DNA of 64,000 nucleotides from Planoprotostelium fungivorum (Eukaryota > Evosea > Variosea > Cavosteliida > Cavosteliaceae). The stretch covers positions 1-64,000 of the forward strand of contig MDYQ01000078.1 of NCBI GenBank assembly GCA_003024175.1, written 5' to 3'. A program made the translations under genes and the position numbers. The notes below the pieces were generated by a model that had not been told where the DNA came from, made no database searches, and saw only the letters and a program-made list of their open reading frames with translations. Below are positions 1-11,600 of this stretch, piece after piece. Within the stretch, counting starts at the first letter, position 1. Every line of letters starts with the position of its first letter.

Positions 1-19
1 CAGGGATGCAGCGTCTGAG

Positions 20-70
20 TCCTGTTGGCTGATTGTCAATCTGCATCGAGATCAGAGGTCATCTCCATTT
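20..70 (-). repeat. Inverted copy of the left-edge repeat (51 bp)
   Basis: This stretch is the reverse complement, with about six mismatches, of the end of the first direct-repeat copy at 586-636. The shared core is the segment that reads ACCTCTGATCTCGAT on the plus strand of the other copies. It shows that the repeat family here exists in both orientations. No gene is visible in it. Confidence 0.75.
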
Positions 71-162
71 TCCATGTAACATGATGTAAATCACTCACCG
101 AACCTCTACATCTCCACCCGCCATAGTCCCGTTACCTATTGACATTTGAAAGGGGTTCAAAT

Positions 163-636
163 GTGTTTCACCCGAAAGAGCAAAGACGTTCTTTCCGTCG
201 CTATAATGTCTCGATATCGAAAAGAAGCGTATTCTCCCACCTGGTCTCCTTGAGAGCTTCTCCCTACGATTGAATTGATTTCGAGTTCAATCACGCCAAC
301 GATCCGATGAAGATTCCACAACGGCAATTCCTGGCAAACAACACGCCAACCGACAGAGATCGATTGATTAACCGCCTCAGATGGCCCTCCATATCGACGG
401 TGAGAGTGGTTGAGTAGATGAGTTCTCCAATTCTACGGTGAGAATGATTCTGAGGGGGGAGGGTTTCTGATCTCATTTCAGGGTTTCAGACTTCAGACGA
501 AATCTGAAGGAGCACGTCACGAGATCGTCGCGAATCCATGGATCTACCGAATTTGTAGCTGAAGGTGAGATCTTAAAGTCGATGGAAATGGAGTTGACCT
601 CTGATCTCGATACAGATTAACAATCAGCAAACAGGA
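163..636 (+). repeat. Direct repeat copy 1 (about 0.47 kb)
   Basis: It matches 638-1181 nearly base for base, beginning GTGTTTCACCCGAAAGAG and ending CAATCAGCAAACAGGA. Copy 1 lacks an internal block of about 65 bp that copy 2 carries near 747-815, plus a few smaller indels. Both strands hold short open frames, but none has a recognisable domain or consistent splice sites. I see a duplicated non-coding or decayed segment rather than a gene. Confidence 0.8.
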
Positions 637-637
637 N
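637..637. other. Single ambiguous base (N) at the repeat junction
   Basis: The only N in the window falls exactly where repeat copy 1 ends and copy 2 begins. This is typical of a scaffold join or minimal gap marker. The tandem arrangement of the two copies may therefore be an assembly product: allelic copies laid end to end, or a collapsed longer array. Confidence 0.85.
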
Positions 638-1181
638 GTGTTTCACCCGAAAGAGCAAAGACGTTCTTTCCGTCGCTATAATGTCTCGATATCGAAAAGA
701 AGCGTATTCTCTCACCTGGTCTCCTTGAGAGCTTCTCCCTACAATTGAAAGCGAGATAAAGACCCCGAACAAAGACGGTTGGCTCAGGGTGGGTAGTTTC
801 CACGATCGATGCGGTGATTTCGAGTTCAATCAAACGATCCGATGAAGAGTCAAAAATTCCACAACGGCAATTCCTGGCAAACAACACACCAACCGACAGA
901 GATCGATTAACCGCCTCAGATGGCCCTCCATATCGACGGAGAGAGCGGTTGAGTAGCCGTTCCAGATGAGTTCTCCAATTCTACGGTGAGAATGATTCTA
1001 GGGTTTAGGGTTTCTGATCTCATTTCAGGGTTTCAGACTTCAGACGAAATGAAGGAGCACGTCACGAGATCGCCGCGGATCCATGGATCTACCGAATTTG
1101 TAGCTGAAGGTGAGATCTTAAAGTCGATGGAAATGGAGTTGACCTCTGATCTCGATACAGATCAACAATCAGCAAACAGGA
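638..1181 (+). repeat. Direct repeat copy 2 (about 0.54 kb)
   Basis: Second copy of the segment at 163-636, with about 65 extra bp inside. It contains TAGGGTTTAGGGTTT at 999-1013, a two-unit match to the TTTAGGG type of telomeric repeat. The matching place in copy 1 is diverged. The copy runs directly into the tandem array that follows. Confidence 0.8.
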
Positions 1182-1540
1182 CTCGACCGTCAGGACAGCA
1201 TAATTGAGACGAAGGGGAGAGGTGAGTCCGAGGTTGATGTTGATACCGATGATTATGGAGATGGAGATCACCTCTGATCTTGATACAGATCGACAACCAC
1301 TCAACAAGACTCGAACGCCGCGTCACTGGGACCGAGATAGAGGGAAAGGTGAGTCAGATGTTTATGATAACGAGTTGGAGATGACCTCTGATCTTAATGC
1401 AGATCAACAATCACTCAACAAGACTCAAACGCCACATCACTGGGGCCAAGATAAATGGGAGATGTGAGTCAGATGTTGATGATGCTGTTGATGATAATGA
1501 GTTGGAGAGGACCTCTGATCTCAATGCAGGTCATGGGAAT
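1136..1540 (+). repeat. Degenerate tandem repeat, unit about 115-128 bp
   Basis: The anchor ACCTCTGAT recurs at 1142, 1270, 1384 and 1511, and once more in copy 1 at 597. It is followed by a conserved stretch that would read T-S-D-L-(D/N)-(T/A)-D-(Q/R)-Q in one plus-strand frame. Later units add N-K-T-(R/Q)-T-P and a GESDV-like segment. Similarity kept in one frame hints that the array is or was coding. Stops interrupt it, and no start, signal peptide or clean intron set could be assigned, so it is listed as a repeat. Confidence 0.6.
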
Positions 1541-2249
1541 GATCAAGACTGGGTCTCTTTTGCTGATTCAATTCGCTTTCTGAGTACCACCAGCCATTGA
1601 TATAGCTCCCACCACATCTGCAGCTCACATCAATAAATTTTGAAATTCAAGAGTTCTTATGGGACACAAAGGGAAGAATCTCTCTCTTTGGCGTGATGTC
1701 GTCTTGAGCACAGTAGCCAATTGATAACAGTCAATCCATTCTCAACTGGTTGTCATGATCCTCACATTTGAATGTCTTCAATAGCAACCCAGGGCTCAAC
1801 TAAAAATGTGCAAGTGGCTAAACGTCACAAATTCTGACCACCCAAGTGCTAGGATGTTCCAATCAATTGGTCTTCTGAGAATCATGCTGAGTTGCAAAAT
1901 TGCATGTTGCTTGATCATTGTAAACGCCAGGGAATGAGGTCTCCCCAAGATTGTTGATCCATGGGATGATTTGTACACCATTGAAGCTCTAACAGATCGT
2001 CTATTCAATAAAGCCTCCAAGATCATATTTAGTTGTTCCTCCTCAAGTAGGCGCAAAGCTGTATGCACTCCCATATGGATTATACTGTTCAACTTGGGTC
2101 TCGATGTTTGTCATGTGAGGGTATTGAATACTCTTGGTTGAAGTTTGTTGATCCTGCATCTCAATGTAATTGTTTTCGTATGGTTTGTTTGCTTCCATAG
2201 CAGACTCAATCACCCTGTGGCATCATCAGCCCATCCCTCTCCTGTTCAC
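1541..2249. other. Spacer without a recognisable gene
   Basis: This is downstream of the tandem array and 3' of the receptor-kinase gene. A 98-codon minus-strand frame (1796-2092) is open but resembles no family I recognise and has no clear splice partners. The sequence is more AT-rich than the gene blocks. It may hold the 3' UTR of the receptor kinase. Confidence 0.4.
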
Positions 2250-5200
2250 TCACAGAGTGTGTTTGTTCCTTCTGTCCCTCAGTCTGTCCTCAAAGAGGGT
2301 TGTGAAGCGAGATCTGATCCTTTCAAAGGTGGGGCGTTGTGATGGATTTTTCATCCAACAATCCAATACAAGATCCCACACGGCTGGTGGGCATAAGTCA
2401 GGTTGCTCTAATCTTGTTCCATTGAGTACCTTGTTCTTGTTGGCTGTTTGTTCCTATACAGCTTACGCACCTGCTCAAATACCTCCTTGTTTGTCAGAAT
2501 CTGGTAAGGAACTATCTATAGTTAGAGATGAGAGTGTCATGAAGGATGTTATGTCTCACCCCTTGCACCTGCAAAGATTTCCCACACCTTGAAGACGTGT
2601 CAGGTCAAAGAATGAATAAAAACATTGTACCACAACACCAAATGACCACACATCAGATTGTAAGGTGCTGATACGATCTTGCATTACTTCCGGAGCAGCC
2701 CAGCGATAAGGTATGGCTGAACTTTTTCCATTGTATACATTCTCTTCTCTACTTAATCCAAAATCGGATATCTATAGTGAATTGAGGGTGGAAATGTGAG
2801 GAACATGCCTTACCTTGCAGTTCATCGCCCCATCCAGCAGCAGATTACGTGTTGCTAAATCTCTGTCCTCTTGTAAGATGAAAGAGGCATAAAGAAGAAG
2901 GAAGATCTCACCTGTGGATGATTGATTTCGATTGCAGATAGAGCATTCCGTTGACTGTAGATTGTGAACATCATCACATGGGTCCAACAATGAATCCTCA
3001 CTGAGATCGAGCACCATGAACAAGAGAGTCTCTGTGGGTAACTGATCTCTGCTTCTCCTCAGGAAGTCACACAATGATCCATTCTCTGCAAACTCTAGGA
3101 CCTGATGGATGATTCAGTCCAACTGAATCAATGGTAGACAGCACACCATGTTCAAAGATGAATCTTCCATAAGGTGGACTCCCAGCAATCGAACTACGTT
3201 AGGGTGGTTCAACTTTCTGCTCTGGTGTAAATCACAGAGGATTGGTAGTGGACTCACTGCAGCAATTTGATCTCCTCCTTGAACTGATTGTCTTGAAAGT
3301 CGTCCACATTCTTTACTCCTTTGATGGCTACAGGTGTGCCATTCCTTCATCGATGAGAACAATCAAGTGACGAGGAATAGTATCAGGATGGATCGCACCA
3401 GTCTCCCTTGTAGACTTTTCCAAAATTTCCTTGTCCGATGATTCCCTCTACGGTCACATCGTTGATTAACAATTGATCCAGCATCTGTAACATCATCTCC
3501 CTCTGTCTCCTGTTCCCTCTTGAATAACGATTGAATCATAGATCTCTCACTCTCTTCTTGATCTCTTCCTCAATGTGATGAAGATGTAAACTCCCACTCC
3601 CGTGAGGATCAATACAAAAAGGATGGTACCAATGACAATACCCGCAATGGCGGAGTTAGATAAGCCTTTCTTCGGTACAATGGGCCATTCCTTATGATCT
3701 CGTTCATCACCGTGTTCTCATAAACAAAGACACTCACGACAGAAGAGATTCCAGAGATAGAGGTCGAGCGGGTCAATTGTGCCGCCGTGTAGTTGGCTGA
3801 TCCTTGGTTCACATCTCTCACACCCGGTGGAGCGATGTTCAATTTGAACGTCTCCTCTGCACTTTGTCATTTTTGTCGTTCATCATTGAATCACACACCG
3901 GTGGAGATGTAAGATAGACGATTGGCTGAGATGTTCAACTGTAGAGCGATGTCGTTCAATAATTTCTGTCGTAACGTTAAGGGTGATCAAGGAAGGGACG
4001 ACGATCTATTTGTACCTCATCTCTGGGCACGGAAACAGTCAATTGTACTTGTTGTGATGACTGGTCTCTGACTGTGCATTGTGCCTGACATTTGAAGAAG
4101 GAATACGAGTTGACTGGGCATTCGAGATGGTTGTTCTCCAAATTGCACCTGGTTCATCTCAGAATAGGTTCGATCCAGAGAAACATCACATCACGCTGGA
4201 TGGTACTCCCATGTTGGTTGCGTTCGTCAGATTATTATATTGTAATTGAAGAGACATTAATCCAAAATTGCTGCTGAAATCTGGGGCAGAACCTTGTAGA
4301 TCATTGTACGACACGTCAAAATATTTCAAACTGGTGAGGCGTGATACATCGGAGGGCAGGCTGGATATCGTTCAGTGATCACTCATGTGATGTGTACCTT
4401 GTGAGATGATTTCCCGTCAGATTGAGATAGGTCAGCTTGTTTTGTATATGTAACGCAGGAATAGGACCGCTGAAATCATTCATGCTGATTCAGATCAGGA
4501 GAGACATCGATGATGGAACGAACGATGAGGACCACCTCAGGTCCAGGCGTTCGATCGAAGACAATGAGCCCATGAAAGAAATATCTGGAGAATGTGAGAC
4601 CTTCATCACAGATGCACATCCGTATTGTTCACCTCCTGAGAGCTGATTATTTTTGAGATTGATGATTTGTGGATCACAGAATGAAGGTCCGATGCCCCCG
4701 CTTAATTTGTTGTCGTTCAAGATCAACGTCTGAATGGCCGGAATACCGAGTAGACCCGATAGAGAACCGGTGATGTTATTATAGCTGAGATCCACGGTCC
4801 TCAAACTCTGAACAAGTCATGATCCATCTCGTGGAACCATTCGATTCACCTTCATGTTTCTCATGCCATCCAGGAGTGAACCACTGATGAGATTATCTGT
4901 CGTGATGTGAATTGATGCGGAGGATGAACACTCACGGGATAGATTGAGCGTCTCTAATCGATCGAGAGCTGTCAGAACGGAGAAATTAGAGAGCGTCAAT
5001 CGATTACCACTGGCAGAGATTTCGGTCAATTGAGTCAGCTGATTGAATGTCTCTGGAAACTCTCCCGAGAATCTGAAATTCATCAATCACGTTTGATCTA
5101 GGTGATCAGTGGAATCGAATGTCATCGCACTCACTGATTACGATCGAATCGTGCGACTTTGAGTTTGTTGAGACCGGCGACAGAAGGCATGGCACCTGCT

Positions 5201-7748
5201 CGATTCAGATCAAAGTTGAATCATCTCTCTTCGCTCACCAGACAACCGATTATCAGAAAAATCAAACTGATCGACTTCAGTCATCTTCATCTTAATCTTC
5301 TCACCGTCTCTAGCTCCGAGAGAAACCCAAGAGCGACAGGTCCGGCTCCAGACAGACGATTTCCACTGAAATCTCCGTGAATTCCCTCTTCCATCGCATT
5401 CTTTCACCTGAAATTTGCGTATTGCAGTCTGAATAGGTAATGGATAGTATCCGGTATCAAACCACGAAAAGAATTCCCCGACACATCGATCGATCTGAGA
5501 GGTGAAAGAGTGCTGAAATTGTAGACCATCATCCCACTGAATCGATTGGTGGACAGATTGAACGATACGAGGTGACTGTAAGGTTCAATCGAACATTCAC
5601 TCGATCTCGTAATAGAGATGACTTACCTCATGGCTCCGAAGATGTTTGGAGTCAATGGACCGCTGAAGCCATTGGTGGAGACGTCGATCGTGGTCAGGCT
5701 GATCATGTTCTCCAGCACATCGATGCCACCGGTGAATCCATTGTGAGCTAAGAGGAGCATCCTCAGACCCGTTAAATTGGCGAAAGAGGCAGGTAAGGGG
5801 CCATTCAGTTGGTTGATGGATGCGTCCTGTTCGTTTCAGATCTGACGCTTACTCGCGATGATGAAAACAGTTGAAGATCTCATGATGAGCTCATCATGAT
5901 ATTTCTCACGAGAGAGATCAGGCTGTTCTGCTGCCAGGTGTCTGGTAGGCTCCCTGAGAGTTGATTCGAAGTCAATACCAGAAACTGTTTCATCTTCAGC
6001 CAATGAGTAGAGAGGAGAGGAGATAGAAGAGGCATCAACAGAGAAGAGAGGGAGAATAAATGACATCACCAAAAGACCGGGAAGAGAATCTGCACCGGTT
6101 GGAAAGGGGCCGGTGAATCGATTAAAAGACATCAAACCTACATCCATCAATATCATCGCGCCACTCTGGAACACTCACACACGGACAGATTCTTCATCTG
6201 AGATAGATCTCCGATCTCTCCCGTCAGATTGTTGTTGTTGATCGAGAACTCGATCAATCCGCCGAATTGAAAGACACCTATCTCGTCTTCACATCTTCCC
6301 TCTCCTCTCCTCTCACCTCTCGGCACTTCTCCTTCCAATAGATTTACGTTCAATCGAAGGGCTTTCAGGTCCACCAATTTCTCTTCATCTCGGTCAGAGA
6401 GAGGGAAGAGAATGGCTCTCACCGATTTCGGTTGGGATCGTTCCACTGAATAGATTGCTACCTGATGCATCGATGAGTGAGTGAATCCATTTCACATCGA
6501 CTCACTGAGATCCAACAGATTTAGATGAATCCAATTTCCAATGAAGGTGGGTATCTCTGTTGATCATAAATAAGAATGAGGGAAGAGGTATAGAAGCAAC
6601 GAATCAGTTACCTCCAGTGAGAGTGTTGGCTGAGAGGGCCAAGTACCTGATGGAATGAGACGAATCGATAGGGTTACGCGCTCACTGCAGATTGATCGAA
6701 TTATTCCACGAAGATGGAATCGATCCTTTCAATTGATTCTGAGACAGATCGACGTACATGAGATCTAACCATCACGTCAGCATCTTCCCCCACTCGAGAT
6801 CTACGCCCACCGAGATTGCTCAACGACACGGGAAGTGGTCCGACGAGAAGATTGGTTCTGATGAGAGTGAATCTGTGGACGATCGAATGTCTCGATTCAC
6901 CTCAAGTCGATATATTTGAGAGATGGGAAGGATTGAAAGATTTCTGGAATCTCTCCTAGATGGCAGGTCAGATGAAGATGGAGACGTGGACATGATGCGA
7001 AGATGGATTCACCTGTGAATTGGTTGTGACTGAGATCCAGTTGCATCAAACCGGGAGATTGAACTAAGACGTGCAGAGGAAGGCTACCATTCAAATTATT
7101 CTGACCCACCTGGACGGTTAACAAATGCGTCGATTGACTCAGCGATGAAGGCAATGATCCTGGAAAAAGTTAATTATTTTGGCTTCAGAGTGGGTGTTCG
7201 GTGAACGTGATTCACATGTCCGACATGATTGTGAGATCGAAGAGAGGAAACAAACCTTCCAAACTGTTTCCAGTCAAGTTGAATCCCACTGTTGTGAAGG
7301 AAAACATGTCGGGTATGTTTCCCTGTAGATTATTGTTCGCCATCGAAAAATATGGAATATAGAAGGCTGATGTCTGCAGAGATCCTGGAAGTTGTCCATC
7401 TGAGTTGTGGATCAGATGAAGATCCGATCAGAAACGCTGTGCACCCAAATTATTGTTGTCCAAATAAAGGGTCACGAAGGTGAGAGCAGTACTGATCTCT
7501 GGCCGGATGAGGCATTGGACCCCATACCATCCCTGGCAGTAGTTTGTGTCTCCCGTATCCCAGCCTGTGTTGTTCTTCCAATTAGATCCTGTTATATTGT
7601 CAGAAACAGGTGAGACGTTTAGGTGCTAACCATCGGTGGAATTATATAGATCCTTTAGTGCAGCATATACCACCGGATATGTAGTAAATTGAGCTCTGAC
7701 ACACGAAAAGATCGAGACGATGATTGTTGTTATCACTAGAATCCGCAT
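2250..7748 (-). CDS. LRR receptor-like protein kinase (tyrosine/TKL-type kinase domain)
   Basis: A single-pass surface receptor, spliced from many exons. The start at 7748 gives a signal peptide ([19 protein letters not shown]) and a plant-type LRR N-terminal cap ([21 protein letters not shown]). More than ten leucine-rich repeats follow (for example [20 protein letters not shown] near 4800), across about 7600-4300. A membrane helix ([17 protein letters not shown]) lies near 3600-3660. The kinase follows: glycine loop [11 protein letters not shown] near 3410-3450, helix-C/beta-4 part [13 protein letters not shown] near 3200, catalytic loop HRDLATRN across an intron near 2860-2920, SDFGLSR near 2770, APE near 2690, and the C-lobe [20 protein letters not shown] and [27 protein letters not shown] is the loop form of tyrosine kinases, and all catalytic motifs are present, so it should be active. 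The stop at 2250 follows [17 protein letters not shown] just before it leaves room for one more exon. The ligand is unknown. Confidence 0.85.
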
Positions 7749-8681
7749 GTCGCCCTTTTGATCGACAGTGCTGGTGTGTGCGAGTGATGGATAACTTGAA
7801 AATATATATATTTTCGTGTGTCAAACCGCGTTTCCAGGAGCAACCATGCGCATTAACTTTGTGTCTGAGAGAATACGCCGGATGAAATCAGACCATTGGT
7901 AGAGTCGTACACGCCGTAAGCGCAGCGAAAGCCACCGGAGAGGTTAGTGAGCTGAGCCAGAAGACCAGGAAGATCAGTAATGTCAGTCAGCGCAATCCCT
8001 CTTCGATGAGTGTAGTGTAGCCCCTGATGAAATGGGGTGAAGGTTCCGCTTCTAGACATGGCTGAGATTATGTGCATGCGAATGAAGCAATCGACGAAAG
8101 GAGGAACAGGACCAGAGTGCCTCTCACGTGACTTGATGTTTTGGGGCGTGATCACGGGGATTCCACCGTGGTCGCACGATCAATTTTACTAATGTCCCCT
8201 CGGAATTTTCTCTGAACCACTGTTCTCCATGTGATAAATGATTCTCGAAATGAATAAGGTGGCATCGCGGTCATCGATTTTACTGCGATTCCATTCCAAC
8301 CCACCCTCCGGTAAGTGGATCCACACTGAACCCAGATATGAGGTAGATGAAGCGTCTCACTTGTCTTCTATTGAAACTAGGTCCTCCTCTAGTGAGCAGT
8401 CACCTAAACCGATCCAATACCATACTGAACGGACATCCTGAAACAGACAAGCGGGTTAGATTCAATGAAAAGCACGTGTGGCTTCATAAAAAGATCACTC
8501 GTCAACCTCCTCCTTGGATCTCTGGTTCTTCCTCTGTATATCTTCTCGCCAACATGAACGCACAATGAAGAACGAACGAACCATATGGGCTTAAAGAATA
8601 AAATTTTTTTATAGATTTCGCGTGAACTGATAAACGGCAAGTTGTTTGTAGAGTGTTTCATCTCGCAGATGAGATCAGAAG
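7749..8681. other. Divergent intergenic region between the receptor kinase and Nup155
   Basis: The 930 bp separate two outward-facing start codons, so promoters for both genes are expected here. A 100-codon minus-strand frame at 7853-8155 and short plus-strand frames at 8238-8568 are open, but show no domain, signal or splice structure that I trust. An AT-rich stretch near 8600 (AATAAAATTTTTTTATAG) lies about 70-80 bp before the Nup155 start and may belong to its promoter. This is position-based inference. Confidence 0.4.
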
Positions 8682-11600
8682 ATGGACACTTATGGTGATT
8701 ACAGAAACACTGGACCGAGCAAGTATCGAAAGACCAGCTCTAGCTTTGGTCTACCTACTGTTCGAGCCAGATACAACGTGAGAAATCGTGAAGCAACGAA
8801 GTACAGGACTGAGCAACTGTTAGGGCGATGTTCCAGAGGATTTCCTCGTGGATAAAGCCTTGAGTTTGGTTGAAAACCAGGGAATGAAACATGACAAGAA
8901 CACATTTCTCCTCGATGCCTCCTCTACTGGACACAATAGTACGGTAAGATTGAGTCTTCTCTTCTTGAAAGCCAGATCTGAAAAATGAACAGGCAACGGA
9001 GGGATACCAGATCGTCCCCGACGAGGGACCTCTACCTCAATTCATAAAGGCGGGAATGGCTTCTGTGCCTGACTACATCAACAATAAGATCAGAGAGGCA
9101 GTTCAATATCTCTCATTTCCCGGACTATTACCTCAGATCTCCAGGGCATTCGTGACCGCAGACAGTAAATTATACTTTTGGAACTATTTCGATGGGTGAT
9201 CTACCTCTCTATATACCCCATTCATCTGACATTGCCAGATCTGATTTCGTCTGCTTCGAAGAGGTGAAACAGATCATCTCTAACGTAGGCCTGGTCGCTC
9301 CAAAGTCCGGGGTATGTCAATCATCCTCCACATGATCTGATGATATCCCATATCTTCCGCTCATCTCTTCAGATCTTCCCACAACAAACCGAATGGATCC
9401 TGGTAGTTAGCACCTCCGTCGAGATCCTCCTCATCGAGATCTTGGGCATCAGCATCGCCTCGATGGAAGCCAGATTATGTACGTCGGCCCACATCTCCAA
9501 CTCTAACGCATCCCAGCCGAATATTCTGTCGCTTCAGATGATGTTCAGATGACAAAGATCGTGGGAACGAAGGAGGGCAGAATCTTCATGGGTGGTTTAG
9601 ACGGTCACCTCTACGAGATCCTCTACGGAGGTAAGTCACTCTCAATTCGAGCACAGAGTGACGAGAGACAGTCAAGGAACATTTCTTCCAGAAGAAATGC
9701 AGGAAGATCTGTCACACGTCCAATGGACTCTTATCCATATTCAAGTGAGACGAGAGAAGGTGTCGAACTGAAGAGAAATAGATTCGGACAAGGTGATCCC
9801 ATACAAGATGTCGTCGTGGACGACAGCAGAAGGCTCGTCTACACTCTGACGAAGAGCAAGAGTGAGATCCAGGTGAGAAGAAGGAAGAAGGAACAAACTC
9901 AACGGATTAGGTGTACAGTCTGGGTGAAAAGGGAGACGATTTCATTCCAAAGTACAAATGCAAGGATCTCTACTTCACCATCAAGCGTGAGCTACCGAAC
10001 ATCAAGGTGGATAGAACCTGTGGATGTGTCTGACGAGAGAAAGGAATTCAGAGTCATCAACGTCTTCCCTATCACGGAGACCGAATCGAAGCAATACCAA
10101 CTGCAAGCCATCACCGACTCTGGCATTCGCATCTTCCTCTCCACCTCTCAAGATGCCTTCGTGAGCCATGAAATTTCGTGGAGATTCCATTGACCCCTAC
10201 AGAGCATCTCGGGCTCGAACAACACCCTCAGCGTCAGAGCAGTCAAGCTCGCACCGGCCAATCGAAGCCAAGCCATCCAGACAGCACAGAGTGGCAGTCC
10301 TTACCCTCAGCAGAGTTCGTCTCCCTTTGCAGGAACACCCATGCACGATCGATTTTTGACCGAGAGATTGATCCACAACCAGACCGTAGAGCCCCTCGAG
10401 CAGGAATTGGAGGGTGAGAGAGTGAATGTGTGGTGATGAATGACACCATGGAAGAGGTCAGTCGATCATTGTATTCGAAGAACGTGACCATCTTGAACGT
10501 CTGTCCGTCTGAGGTGAGTTCTTTATCGTTTCCACTCGTTCGAATGGAGAGTGGTGGGCTGAATCGTGGTAGGACCAATCGACACTGATCTTCATCTCTT
10601 TGGATCCGAAATTGTGCACGAACCTGTGGGCGGAGAATGCCAGCGAGAATGCCTCTTTCCTCTGCAAGGTGAGCCTCCCTTCTCCATAGAAGGCAGTCAT
10701 TTGTGAACCATATCAGGCTCCTGGTGGTGTGTGGGATCTGAGCGAAGACGAGAACAACATGAACAAGACGAGCATCTACTACCGCAACATATCCTCCACG
10801 AGAGAAGGAGTGAGTCACCGTCACCTCGTCTGATCTCATTCCAATTCAGAGCATTCACAACGAGATCATCACACAGCACTTCCTCCCGGCGAAGCAGTAC
10901 ATCTTGTTGACCAGCTTCCACACTCACGTCTTGTCTAAGATGAGGCCCATCGACAACCTCGTCAGGATCTTGAACTCATCCAACGGAAAGATCGATCATA
11001 GAGTCAAGGTGGGAGACATCCACATCATCGATGTCTCTCATTGTCGATTGATGTCATCCAGCTCTTCATCGAGGAGTACGGTCACATTCAGACTTGCATC
11101 ATGGCCATTCTATTGGCCAGCACGAACGTAGAGACAGTCGACGCGAAGCATCCCAACTTGAGAAACTGGGCCACTTCTCTATCCCTCGAATGCTCTCGTG
11201 AGTCAGAATTCTTCTCTGAAGCTGAAGGAGAACAGGACAAGCGAGTGCAGAGAGAGCGAACAACAGCTCCATGTTCGGATTCTTCCAACCGTCCACGGCT
11301 TCTATGACTGTGGGACAGATCTCCGTGGCTCTGTTACTCCATCGGTACCTGAGACCCATCTTACACACTACCATCATCACCCACGCCACCGGAAAGGTGA
11401 AGTAGAAATCGATGAAATCTCGTCTCACGAGAACAGAGTGCCCAGTTCACCTTCAGTCCACAGGAGATGGGAGAGATCGCTCAGTATCTGTCCTCTCTGA
11501 AAGATTTCATCAATCAGAGTGAGTCCATCTCTCCTTCATCATCACATACAATTTCTCTCATTTGATATATATCTCCACTCTTCACGAGTACATCGACATT

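Noticed and set aside
999-1013. Chromosome end
   Set aside because: Only two TTTAGGG units, in the middle of duplicated sequence with genes on the right; not a telomere.
1796-2092. 98-codon minus-strand ORF
   Set aside because: It looks protein-like (LRLLEEEQLNMILEALL) but matches no family I know and has no supported exon partners.
7853-8155. 100-codon minus-strand ORF upstream of the receptor kinase
   Set aside because: No domain, signal peptide or consistent splice sites; length is within chance for this composition.
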